The notes under the pieces: model-generated
The model's database searches: none
Seen by the model: the letters and a program-made list of their open reading frames with translations, nothing else
Told to the model about the DNA's origin: nothing
Shown here: positions 35,670 to 44,474 of the stretch, in pieces
Numbering within the stretch: position 1 is the first letter of the stretch
Layout: each line of letters starts with the position of its first letter
Position numbers and translations under genes: made by a program
Origin: an uncultured Victivallaceae bacterium
GTDB taxonomy: Bacteria > Verrucomicrobiota > Lentisphaeria > Victivallales > Victivallaceae
Direction: 5' to 3'
Assembly: GCA_944392655.1 (NCBI GenBank)
Contig: CALXXL010000002.1
Span: 62,001-126,000, forward strand
DNA: 64,000 nucleotides

Positions 35670-38600
35670 ATGCCGCAGGCGGTGGAAAAAGTATCGACTA
35701 ACAGGCAGAAATCCCGTAAATGGTTAAGCCGTATAAAAATTACGGCATTGTTACTGTTTACGGTGGCGGTGTTATATTTTTTCTTTACCGGCTCATGGTT
35801 TATCACCCGGATAGCGATGCCGCTGCTCAGTGACGTTATCGGCTATGGTATTACGGCACAGGAGGCACGGCTATCGCTATGGAACGGCGAACTTGAGTTG
35901 CGCAACTTCAACTTCGGCCCCGGGTGGCAGCCGATTGTCAGTGCGGACTCGTGTGTGATAAAATTCAATCCTGCCACGCTTATGCGGGGGGAGATAAATA
36001 TCTCCACGGTAAAAATAGACGGGGCGGATATAGCGATAGTCCGGAATATAGCGGATAACTTCAACGTTCTTCCGGCAAAATTCAAACGCAAGCGTAAGGG
36101 TAAGGAGATGGCCCGGGCGCCGTGGCGGGGAGAGATGAACATTGTCATGCCGCCAGTGTCGATAGGCCAGATAACCTTTAATGATACGACATTTCTGCTT
36201 GACTATATTCTGAACGGCGAAAATATTGTTATGGTCAAGGCCGGCAATATTTCAGGTGCGATTGGACAACTTGTCAACGGCGGTGAATCGACGCTTCATC
36301 TCTCCGGCGAGTGTGAAATCCATACCGGAAAACTTGAACTGGAACATAGTTTTACCGATATAGACATACGTTTTGGCGTCACAGACGCATTTATTCCCCG
36401 TTTTGCCGAAGCGGCAATCACCATGAATCAGTTGTCCGGCCACGCCGCCCGGCTCGATTTAACCGGCAAAACGCTCTCCGTAACCGGCTATGCCGAAGGG
36501 GATAACATTTTCAAGCATCTTGATGTTGATCATATTAAAGTTGACATAACCGACCGTGATCAGCCGTTTGCCAATGCAGAAATTTCAGCGCAGCTGGATT
36601 TCTTCCCATGGAAGATGCACTCAGAATACACACTGTCCAAGCTGCCGAGAGAGGCTGTAGGCTGTATATTGGATTTTTTCAATCTCTCCTGGCGCAGTGC
36701 GGAAATAACCGGCACAGGAAGTGTTGACTTTATTGATGATAAGGGCATTTTCAGCAGTTCGCTGGCTCTGCATGATCAAGCCGGCCCGTACGATGTTGAT
36801 CTTGAAGGTTCAGGCAAACTGATATGTTCATTCCGGCAGCAATACCTTGAACTTGCCGGATTAACGGCAAAACTGAATTTGAATGATCTCCCGTCTGCCG
36901 ATATAAACATATCCAGTCCGATCAGGGTACTCTGGGGTCCTGAGCCCCGGCTGGTAGGCAAACCAGGTGATATAGAACTGAAATTAAACAATCTTGAACT
37001 ATCTGTATTTGAGCGTTATATCGACCTGCCTGACATTGAACTTTCCGGCGGGCGGCTCTCCATGGACATCTTATGCAGTCCTGATCCTGAGCTTGTCGGT
37101 ATGCAGCTCTCCGGCTGGGGTATGGTGGAGGATATAAATCTCACTACAGCGAACCAGTATAACTACAATCATTTAAGCGGCAGTATTTCACTGAATGCGG
37201 AAGTCAACCGCAAAGGGGTGATGAAATTCAACGATTTTGAACTTGTCTTTGCCGATGAGAACCGGAATCTGATGGCAGCGCAGCTGAGCAACACAATAAT
37301 CGACGCCTCTTCCGGCGAATGCCGTGTGGAGCTGGCCGTCAGCGGGGTAAAGGAGTCCGTTATGCAGATACAGCCGTTGTACGACTGGCTGAAATCCTCT
37401 CCGGAGGCGGAAAAAATCATTGAAGAACTGAAGCCGCTTGAACTGACCGGTCAACTGAAAATGCACTATAAGCCGGGTTCAGAAAGCATATCGTTTGACA
37501 ATGCCGGCATCGCCATTTACAGCTGCAGCAAAAAAATTGCCGAGATAACAGTCAACCCCAACACCTACAACATATCTTCCGGCATAATGAAGCGTGATTT
37601 TGATCTTGATATAGTGCTTCATCAGCTGGAATTTCATCCGGTATGGTATAATCTGACCGAAGCATTTCAACTGCCGTTTGACCTTACTGGCGGAATAGTG
37701 AACGGCAAACTCCATCTTGCAGCGCCGCACGACTTAAGCACCATCGCTCTGTCCGGCAATTTAATGGTGGACAATTGTTCATTAAAAATCGGCGATGCTT
37801 CCATTCAGCCTCTGCAATTCAATCCGCGATTTAAACTTGAAATTGACCGGCTTGGCCGCAACACCACCATTTCGGCTGCAGTAAAAGCCCGTCAGCATCA
37901 TGAAAAGGTTCTCGATTTCACCGTTGACATGACAGTTCCAATGAACGGCAACGCGCCGCGAACCGGCACGATCGTCCTCAACCAGTTGAGTACGATCTGG
38001 GGCGATATGCTCGGGCTGGAAAATCTCGCCTCATTAAACGGCACAGGCATGGTAAATTTCTCCTGGCAGGGGATTAACAATTTCAATACCGATATTCAAT
38101 TCAACTTTGATTCAGTATGGGACAACAAAAACGATTCACCCCGTACAATTGCGGGTCAGGCGGCGGCTAAACTTCACGGCACCCGCGACGGAGTATTTCT
38201 GAACCGTGGCATAATTCAGTTTGCCTCTCCGGAGGAACAGCTGTGCGATGCCGGATTTTCCGGAAGCTGGAACAGCAGAGATAATATCATTAATCTGAAC
38301 CTTGATTCCAGAAAAATCGCGGCAAAGACCATTTTCAACATAATCAAATTCAAACGGCAGAAGATGCAGCCGGACAATCCGGTATTATACTTTGGTAAAA
38401 TTCCCATAATTCTGGATGCTTCGCTCAACGATATCAGCTGGGGGGAAGGCATTAATGCCAGCAGCCGGGTCAAGTTGCGTGCGCAGGGAAATTCGCTTTT
38501 GATCGAAAGGATGTATCTGATATTTAACGGAGCGGAAATCCGTGCGGTCGGGGAATTCAATACGGCGGCCGACAATCAGTCTTATGCGCTGTCAATTCTA

Positions 38601-39257
38601 GCCGACGATGTGGAACTGGCAACTTTACTTGCGCCGGTATTATCCTCCAGCTACAGCAAGCTCTACGCCGCAATAACCCATTTCAGTCTGGATATTCAGG
38701 GTAAATCCTTCTCCAGAACCGGATTCTGGGATACTCAGGAGGGAGTGCTCTCCGCGGATTTCGGCCGGGTAATACTGCCGAATGCCATCGGTTCCAATCC
38801 TTTCGGCCGCATTCTGCTGCTGCCGTTCAGTATTATTGCCAATCTGCACGACTGGCTGCCGGTCAATTTTGAACGGATGCAGAGGATGACGCAAATCATC
38901 ACTCTTTTCCGCAATTTCTACAGTCACACCGGGGCATTTGAATTCAATCACGGCAATCTGGTTTTGCGCAGCAAAGGCGGCAGAATAGCTATTGAGAGTT
39001 TTCATCTGTCCGGTGCGCCGATAAAAAACTTCACCTTCTCCGGCAGTTTCGGGCTGGGCAGCAAGCGTGAACTGGATCTGCACTCCACCGTTGAAGTTAT
39101 GTCAATTCTGATTCCGATTGACATAACCGGCACGGTTGACAATCCGGAAACCGACTATCCCAAAATAATTGCCAATATACTGATGGACAACTTTTTAAAT
39201 CTGATGGACTTTATAAATCCGTTGAATCTGCTTCCGGAAGATGACGATGCCGCCTAA
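35670..39257 (+). CDS. large AsmA/TamB-like envelope protein
   Basis: 1195 residues. A basic N-terminus, one membrane helix (about residues 24-42), then more than 1100 residues of alternating beta-strand sequence with recurrent 'L-x-G-x-G-x-V/I' turns, as in AsmA-like lipid-transport bridges. The final 200 residues (ADFGRVILPN, then GAFEFNHGNLVLRSKGG) match the AsmA C-terminal pattern. Similar in style to the gene at the start of the window. It probably spans the periplasm, carrying phospholipid to the outer membrane. Its stop interlocks with that of the convergent HAD gene. Confidence 0.75.
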   Translation: MPQAVEKVSTNRQKSRKWLSRIKITALLLFTVAVLYFFFTGSWFITRIAMPLLSDVIGYGITAQEARLSLWNGELELRNFNFGPGWQPIVSADSCVIKFNPATLMRGEINISTVKIDGADIAIVRNIADNFNVLPAKFKRKRKGKEMARAPWRGEMNIVMPPVSIGQITFNDTTFLLDYILNGENIVMVKAGNISGAIGQLVNGGESTLHLSGECEIHTGKLELEHSFTDIDIRFGVTDAFIPRFAEAAITMNQLSGHAARLDLTGKTLSVTGYAEGDNIFKHLDVDHIKVDITDRDQPFANAEISAQLDFFPWKMHSEYTLSKLPREAVGCILDFFNLSWRSAEITGTGSVDFIDDKGIFSSSLALHDQAGPYDVDLEGSGKLICSFRQQYLELAGLTAKLNLNDLPSADINISSPIRVLWGPEPRLVGKPGDIELKLNNLELSVFERYIDLPDIELSGGRLSMDILCSPDPELVGMQLSGWGMVEDINLTTANQYNYNHLSGSISLNAEVNRKGVMKFNDFELVFADENRNLMAAQLSNTIIDASSGECRVELAVSGVKESVMQIQPLYDWLKSSPEAEKIIEELKPLELTGQLKMHYKPGSESISFDNAGIAIYSCSKKIAEITVNPNTYNISSGIMKRDFDLDIVLHQLEFHPVWYNLTEAFQLPFDLTGGIVNGKLHLAAPHDLSTIALSGNLMVDNCSLKIGDASIQPLQFNPRFKLEIDRLGRNTTISAAVKARQHHEKVLDFTVDMTVPMNGNAPRTGTIVLNQLSTIWGDMLGLENLASLNGTGMVNFSWQGINNFNTDIQFNFDSVWDNKNDSPRTIAGQAAAKLHGTRDGVFLNRGIIQFASPEEQLCDAGFSGSWNSRDNIINLNLDSRKIAAKTIFNIIKFKRQKMQPDNPVLYFGKIPIILDASLNDISWGEGINASSRVKLRAQGNSLLIERMYLIFNGAEIRAVGEFNTAADNQSYALSILADDVELATLLAPVLSSSYSKLYAAITHFSLDIQGKSFSRTGFWDTQEGVLSADFGRVILPNAIGSNPFGRILLLPFSIIANLHDWLPVNFERMQRMTQIITLFRNFYSHTGAFEFNHGNLVLRSKGGRIAIESFHLSGAPIKNFTFSGSFGLGSKRELDLHSTVEVMSILIPIDITGTVDNPETDYPKIIANILMDNFLNLMDFINPLNLLPEDDDAA

Positions 39258-39907
39258 AGTTGCTTCAATTGATACAGCATCGCCCGGGTAAAAGCCGGAA
39301 AATCGTCAAATACAGCATCATAATATTCATTGCGCGGCGCACCGAATCCCCATTTGGCCAGAGCGCGGCGCACTCCGGCTCTTCTTCCTGCCGCCAGATC
39401 GGTGTAGTGATCGCCCAGAATCCAGCTCCACTGCCGGTTCAATTGATATTTCTCCGCCATTCCAAGCAGTGCATCCGGAGCCGGTTTAAGCGCGAACCCT
39501 CCGCCGCCGCCAATAATACTGGTGAAATATCTCTTAACCGCGAGTTTTTCCAATATTCCCAGCGCTATCTCCTGCGGCTTATTGGTAACCAAAAACAGTC
39601 TGGCTCCGGCCTCCGCCATCGCTTTCAATCCTGCGTCCACTCCGGGATAAAGCACCGTATATACCACCTCGTGCTCAGAGTAATAGTTCCGGGTTAATTC
39701 CAGCACCCGGTCATCTTCGGCAAAAGGAGTTCCGGAAAAACTTCTGCGCACCAGATTGGTCATGCCATCGCCGGTAAAGTCGGCCACCGTCTGCAACGGC
39801 AGTTCCGGCAATCCCGATTCGCGCCGGGCGAAATTGACTGCGGCGGCGATATCCTGTTTGGAGTCGATCAGAGTTCCATCCAGATCAAAAAAAATACCGG
39901 TATTCAA
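39254..39907 (-). CDS. HAD phosphatase, phosphoglycolate phosphatase-like
   Basis: 217 residues. HAD motif I FFDLDGTLIDSK, motif II LVTNKP, motif III Lys in ALKPAPDALL, and motif IV ILGDHYTDLAAGRRAG. The helical cap between motifs I and II is of the Gph/PGMB kind. Likely hydrolyses a small phosphate ester such as 2-phosphoglycolate; substrate not certain. Its TAG stop overlaps the TAA of the convergent AsmA-like gene by three bases. Confidence 0.9.
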   Translation of the reverse strand: MNTGIFFDLDGTLIDSKQDIAAAVNFARRESGLPELPLQTVADFTGDGMTNLVRRSFSGTPFAEDDRVLELTRNYYSEHEVVYTVLYPGVDAGLKAMAEAGARLFLVTNKPQEIALGILEKLAVKRYFTSIIGGGGGFALKPAPDALLGMAEKYQLNRQWSWILGDHYTDLAAGRRAGVRRALAKWGFGAPRNEYYDAVFDDFPAFTRAMLYQLKQL

Positions 39908-39946
39908 GCGTCACCTCAAGGCAAAATTCCGTACAATTTTCAGCAT

Positions 39947-40402
39947 TTACTGCTGTTTCAATGCCTCCCACTCTTCGCGGGTAAATTCCAATGCTTCGCG
40001 CAGTTGAGAGCTCGGGCCGGGATCACGTACTGTCTCCTGGCCGGTCTCCCGCAGGACTGAATAACGTACGATCAGCTCATCGCTGTCTTTAGAGTTAAGC
40101 AGTCCGGAAAAAGAGACCCGGAAGTATTTACGCGGCAGCTGCCATGTAAGAGTTGCGCGACCATAGCAGTCGCCCCGGTAGAATATGCGCATTTCCGGTT
40201 CGCTGTTAAGGATATAATTGAGCTGATTGCGCTGGATCTCGGAATCCTCCTGTTGAATAACATTCCGGGCAATCCGTACGAGTTCCGCCTTTTCGCTGTC
40301 GTTCAATTCGACGAACCCGCTTGAGCCCACCGGACGGCTTTCACACCCGACAAGCAGCATAAAGAAAGCCCCGACTATACCAGCCAACATCTTTATTTTC
40401 AT
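39947..40402 (-). CDS. predicted lipoprotein
   Basis: 151 residues. A good lipobox L17-V-G-C20 closes the signal. The mature part has a helix (residues 33-60) and a strand region with 'RIFYRGDCYGRATLTWQLPRKY', then a Glu-rich C-terminus. Not recognised. Located between the HAD and Nif3-like genes on the same strand. Confidence 0.7.
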   Translation of the reverse strand: MKIKMLAGIVGAFFMLLVGCESRPVGSSGFVELNDSEKAELVRIARNVIQQEDSEIQRNQLNYILNSEPEMRIFYRGDCYGRATLTWQLPRKYFRVSFSGLLNSKDSDELIVRYSVLRETGQETVRDPGPSSQLREALEFTREEWEALKQQ

Positions 40403-40427
40403 ATCTGTTTTCCTTTCAAATTGAATA

Positions 40428-41198
40428 TTAAAGCCCGGTGGGCAGATCTATCCATACCCCCGGAATGCCGAGTTCGCGCTCCACCCACTCTTTCACGGCG
40501 GCGACTCCGATTGTCTCCGAGGCGTAATGGCCGAGAGCAATAACAGTCAACCCGCTTTCCATCACTAAGTTGTAAATCTCATGACTCATCTCTCCGGTGA
40601 TCAGCAAATCGAGATTATTTGCCAGCGCGGAATCGACCGCATCAAATCCGCCGCCGCCTGATACCGCCCCCACCCGTTTAACCGGCCGGGTGATATCGCT
40701 GCCGTAAATCCGCACCTCCGGCGGAGATATCAACGCCTCCGCCAGCCGCTGTCCGATAACGGCCGGAACTTCAGGCGCGGCGAGTTCGCCATACCATCCG
40801 ATCATCATGCCGTGATAAGGGCAGAATTTTTCAACATTGCGCACTCCTGAAATCCGGCACAAACATGCGTTGTGTCCCAGCAGTTCATGCGCGTCCAGCG
40901 GCAGATGCACGGCATAGAGCGAAAGGTTGCGCTGGAAAAGTTCACGGAACCGTCCTCCGGTAACTCCGGTAAACCGGCGCGGTTCGCCGCCCCAGCTCAA
41001 TCCGTGATGAACAAATATAAACTCTGCTCCGGCCCGGTCTGCCTGTATCGCCATAGCGAGTGAAGCGTCCACGCCGTAAGCGATTTTAGTAACCTCGTCC
41101 GCCCCCTCGACCTGCAAACCGTTATTGGATACATCCCCGGCAAAATCGCCCAGTTTAAGCAAGTTATTCAAATGGTTGACCAGTTCATTCCGTTTCAT
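40428..41198 (-). CDS. Nif3-like dinuclear metal protein
   Basis: 256 residues. NIF3/DUF34 features: 'SNNGLQVEG' at the start, the metal-binding FVHHGLSWGG, YAVHLPLDAHELLGHN, the GGGGFDAVDSAL loop and the C-terminal GHYASETIGVAA. Members bind two metals and are sometimes named GTP cyclohydrolase type 2 homologues; true function is unsettled. GGGAG lies 8 bases before the ATG at 41198. It overlaps the upstream zincin gene by 14 bases. Confidence 0.93.
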   Translation of the reverse strand: MKRNELVNHLNNLLKLGDFAGDVSNNGLQVEGADEVTKIAYGVDASLAMAIQADRAGAEFIFVHHGLSWGGEPRRFTGVTGGRFRELFQRNLSLYAVHLPLDAHELLGHNACLCRISGVRNVEKFCPYHGMMIGWYGELAAPEVPAVIGQRLAEALISPPEVRIYGSDITRPVKRVGAVSGGGGFDAVDSALANNLDLLITGEMSHEIYNLVMESGLTVIALGHYASETIGVAAVKEWVERELGIPGVWIDLPTGL

Positions 41199-42132
41199 CT
41201 GCAATCTCCCTCAAAAAACGGTATCCGATAATTTTAAATCTCTGAGTTGACTTGATGCGCTCAATCAGCCACGCCCTCAACTCCCCGTCACTGCGGGCGG
41301 CGGCAATTGCGGCGATCTCCCGGCAGGTACACCTGAATAACACCGCCTGCGGTAATTTTACTTTAAGCTGTTCGAGTTTTGTCTTTGCCCGGAAGTACAG
41401 ATTTCTCGACCGCTGATTACGGATCAGGAATCCTGCCGGCACCAATCCGATCAATGCCCAGAACGGCCACTCCGCGATTCCGGTTCCGGCAAAGATATTC
41501 ATCATCTGCACCGCCAGCAGAATAAACGGCGGGGCGATGAATATAAATGCGTCCATACCCCGGACAAAAATATTGCCGAGATAACGCCGGAATCTGCTGT
41601 CGCTGGTCTGATAAGCGAAAAACTCCTCCAGCTTATCGTCAGCCACCGGAGTATGCGCCACATGGCACAGCTCATGAGCCAGCAACTCATCGCGCCGGTA
41701 TATAAACCACTTTTTCCGGTATTTAAACGCCGGTCGGACAATAAAGACCATTTCGCCGCTTTGTGGATCATACCATGAACTTCCGCCCCACAGCAATCCC
41801 ATCTTTTCAGTGACAAAAAAGCCCTTTGCCCAGTTAATCTTAAACCCGTACAGTTTTCCGGTTTTTGCCGAAGCCTCGCGCATAATATCTTCCGGTATGC
41901 GCGCTTCCCGGCGCAGTTTCAAACCGAAAGCCGAAACCGCCGCGCCATTTTCCCTGAGTTCGCACTCCATCCGGCGGTAGAAGTCGAATATACTCCGGCA
42001 ACGGTTAATAAAAGCGGTCTTATCCTCATTTTCGCCGGGAAACAATCCGTTTTCATCCAGTTCCGCCCACAGATCGAGCGCCTCATCCTGCCGTGCGGCG
42101 AGTTCTGCGATTATTTTTTCAGGCCGGATCAC
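41185..42132 (-). CDS. membrane zinc metallopeptidase-like protein
   Basis: 315 residues. A zincin motif HELCH (153-157) with a downstream EE (169-170) as candidate third ligand, in the order seen in M48-like or gluzincin peptidases. The active region is followed by two hydrophobic segments (about 194-217 and 223-238) and a basic C-terminal part. I cannot name the family. It ends overlapping the Nif3-like gene and starts 14 bases after the PSP1 gene stop. Confidence 0.7.
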   Translation of the reverse strand: MIRPEKIIAELAARQDEALDLWAELDENGLFPGENEDKTAFINRCRSIFDFYRRMECELRENGAAVSAFGLKLRREARIPEDIMREASAKTGKLYGFKINWAKGFFVTEKMGLLWGGSSWYDPQSGEMVFIVRPAFKYRKKWFIYRRDELLAHELCHVAHTPVADDKLEEFFAYQTSDSRFRRYLGNIFVRGMDAFIFIAPPFILLAVQMMNIFAGTGIAEWPFWALIGLVPAGFLIRNQRSRNLYFRAKTKLEQLKVKLPQAVLFRCTCREIAAIAAARSDGELRAWLIERIKSTQRFKIIGYRFLREIADETE

Positions 42133-42145
42133 TTAAGCGTCACTT

Positions 42146-43012
42146 TTATTCCAGATTCTTGAGTTCAGGCGGAATATCATTATCTCTGGAGCTGCCCTTG
42201 CGTCCGGATGAAAGAACCTTTATCTCCGTCTTGGAAAAAGTTGCGATATTTCCGGTAACATCCAGTTGCAGGGAGACGGTTCCCGTGAGCAGATTGCGAT
42301 CCACCACCTTGCCTTTTTTGCCGTCGCTGCTGACGCAATAATCGCCCCGTTTCGGCATGGAGCGTTCCAGTTCGATATAACCTTCGTGCTCATATTTGAG
42401 ACAGCACTTGAGTCTGCCGCATGCACCTGAGATGGTACCCGGGGTAAGAGAGAGATCCTGATCCTTGGCCATTCTCACATTTATGGAATTGAACTCCTTA
42501 AGGAAGCGCCGGCAGCACAGCTCTTCGCCGCATATGCCGATGCCGCCGCATATCGCGGCTTCGTCCCGCACGCCGATCTGGCGCAATTCGATTCGGCACC
42601 CCAGGATTCTGGAGAGCTCTTTAACCAGTTCGCGGAAATCCACTCTGCCGTCGGCGGTAAATTGGATCACCACCTGTTTATTATCCAGCGAGTGATGACA
42701 ATTCAACAGTTTCATCGGCAATTTCAGCAGTTCCACCTGCTTAACCGCCATCCGGAAAGAGCCGCGTGCCTTCTCCAGATTTTCCCTGCCGGTATCGATA
42801 TCGGCCGGTTCGGCGCGGCGGATTACGGTAACCGTCTCGCGCGGTTTATTGTCGTCACTGAGCTCCCCGTGACATATGCATACTTCGCCGGAATCGATAT
42901 AAAAATCCCGTCTGAAAACGCACCATTCACCCTTTTTCAGCTCCATATCTCCGGCGGCGGACGCGATAAGCGTTGCGCCGTTATCCAATCTTACGGTATA
43001 AAACAGATCCAT
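42146..43012 (-). CDS. PSP1-domain protein, RicT (YaaT)-like
   Basis: 288 residues. The PSP1 core is strongly conserved: FTADGRVDFRELVKELSRIL, IELRQIGVRDEAA, GIGICGEELCC, RMAKDQDLSLTPGTISG and CGRLKCCLKYE. The Cys pairs match those that hold an iron-sulfur cluster with RicA and RicF in B. subtilis RicT, which guides RNA processing. I use the start at 43012, where family members begin (FYTVRLDNG). A longer frame open to 43084 would have a good promoter -10 inside its first codons, so it is unlikely. Confidence 0.88.
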   Translation of the reverse strand: MDLFYTVRLDNGATLIASAAGDMELKKGEWCVFRRDFYIDSGEVCICHGELSDDNKPRETVTVIRRAEPADIDTGRENLEKARGSFRMAVKQVELLKLPMKLLNCHHSLDNKQVVIQFTADGRVDFRELVKELSRILGCRIELRQIGVRDEAAICGGIGICGEELCCRRFLKEFNSINVRMAKDQDLSLTPGTISGACGRLKCCLKYEHEGYIELERSMPKRGDYCVSSDGKKGKVVDRNLLTGTVSLQLDVTGNIATFSKTEIKVLSSGRKGSSRDNDIPPELKNLE

Positions 43013-43072
43013 AGTCAGCAACCACTCTATTTGCGCGCTCAAGCGCATATTATATAAAAACTTATCAGGAGT

Positions 43073-43101
43073 AATATAGTCCATTCCGTCATCATTGACA
43101 A
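43073..43101 (-). promoter_or_regulatory. promoter of the PSP1 gene
   Basis: On the minus strand TTGTCA (43096-43101), 17 bases, TATATT (43073-43078). Transcription would begin near 43066, leaving the 43012 start inside the transcript. Confidence 0.6.
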
Positions 43102-43138
43102 ACTCTTAATAAAAAAAACGAAAAAATACCGGCATATA

Positions 43139-43167
43139 TTGGCAATTTTTTACTTTGGAATTATCTT
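43139..43167 (+). promoter_or_regulatory. ftsA-ftsZ promoter
   Basis: TTGGCA (43139-43144), 17 bases, TATCTT (43162-43167), 33 bases before the ftsA ATG and divergent from the PSP1 promoter. Confidence 0.5.
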
Positions 43168-43199
43168 TATTAGGTAACATTCCGGGGTTTGATTTTACC

Positions 43200-44474
43200 A
43201 TGTTTAAAAGACGTAATATTGTAAGCGCGATTGATATCGGCACATCCAAAATCTGTGTACTTGTGGGGTGCTGTGAGAATGACGAACCTTTGTCGGTCAT
43301 CGGCCGTGGCGAGGTATCGCTGAGCGGAGAAGTTGTCAAAGGTGAAATTGCCGACATGGAGAAGGTGTTTGAAAAATTCTCCGCAGCGCTGGATCTGGCC
43401 GACGAATCGTGCGGCGGCGAGCTGAACAATGCGGTATTGACGGCAATGTCCATCACCGGCTGTAACATCGGCAGTTTTCAAACCTCGGCGCCGACTTTTA
43501 TCAACTCGAACGAGGGGCGGGTGACGATGGCAGACATCGAATCGGCCTATTCAGCGATTGAACAGAAGCCGTTGCCGGGCAATCAGAAGCTGCTCAATAC
43601 GGTTGACTCATATTATCTGCTGGACAGTGTAAGACGGGTACGCAATCCTCTGGATCAGGCGGCGCAGAAGTTTGAGCTGTTCTGCCATGTCATTTACGGC
43701 GACGCCACCAGAATCGACAATTTCACCTCGCTGTACCGCAATGTCGGTTTTGACGACCAGCCGGTTCTGCTGTTCAGCGGCATGGCCGATTTGTACGGCA
43801 TAATCAGTCCGGAAGAGCGTGAACACGGCGTGCTTGCGGTGGACATGGGGCGCGGCACGACGGAATATATAGCGATATTCAACGATGGAGTATTTGCCTC
43901 CGGGGTTGTTCCGGTGGGTTTTGACCATGTGGCCAACGACCTGGCGATCGGGCTGGGGCTGCCGATTGAGACGACGCGGGATCTTCTGGTTTCCAACACC
44001 ATTCCGCAGGCGGTAACCAGCGGCAGCGGCATTATTCAGATCAAGCAGGGTTCGCAGAGCCGCAGGATTCCTCTGGCGAGTTTTGAAAAGATCATTGATT
44101 TGCGCCTGCGTGAATTGTTCACTATTATCAAGAACAGCTTTGAAGACCGCAATGTTCTGCGCAATCTGGCCAGAGGCGGTGTAATCACAGGAGGCGGAGC
44201 GCTGTTTCCGCGTACGGCGGAGATATTCCAGCAGACGTTTGAATTTCCGGTCCGCACCGGCTATCCCTACGATGTCGAGCACAATCTCGGGGAGCTGGCC
44301 AATCCGCGTTACAGTACGGTGTGGGGAACGCTCAAATTTGCGGAAGAGCAGCTTAAACTGATGCTGCAGAACCGCAGGCAGGGTATGTGGGCCACGTTGT
44401 CGGGAGCGGTCGGCAATGTTGGTGAATCGGCATGGCGGACACTGGCGGGATTAAAGAATTCGATTAAGATATGA
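43200..44474 (+). CDS. ftsA: cell division protein FtsA
   Basis: 424 residues. Actin-fold motifs of FtsA: 'SAIDIGTSKICVLVG' (phosphate 1), 'LAVDMGRGTTEYIAIF' (phosphate 2), VITGGGALFPRT (adenosine site). The last 16 residues (from ESAWRTLAG on) could form the amphipathic helix that binds the membrane. FtsA anchors FtsZ filaments to the inner membrane. Start taken at MFKRRN (43200), in line with the family; a longer open frame starts at 43155. It overlaps ftsZ by four bases (ATGA). Confidence 0.93.
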   Translation: MFKRRNIVSAIDIGTSKICVLVGCCENDEPLSVIGRGEVSLSGEVVKGEIADMEKVFEKFSAALDLADESCGGELNNAVLTAMSITGCNIGSFQTSAPTFINSNEGRVTMADIESAYSAIEQKPLPGNQKLLNTVDSYYLLDSVRRVRNPLDQAAQKFELFCHVIYGDATRIDNFTSLYRNVGFDDQPVLLFSGMADLYGIISPEEREHGVLAVDMGRGTTEYIAIFNDGVFASGVVPVGFDHVANDLAIGLGLPIETTRDLLVSNTIPQAVTSGSGIIQIKQGSQSRRIPLASFEKIIDLRLRELFTIIKNSFEDRNVLRNLARGGVITGGGALFPRTAEIFQQTFEFPVRTGYPYDVEHNLGELANPRYSTVWGTLKFAEEQLKLMLQNRRQGMWATLSGAVGNVGESAWRTLAGLKNSIKI

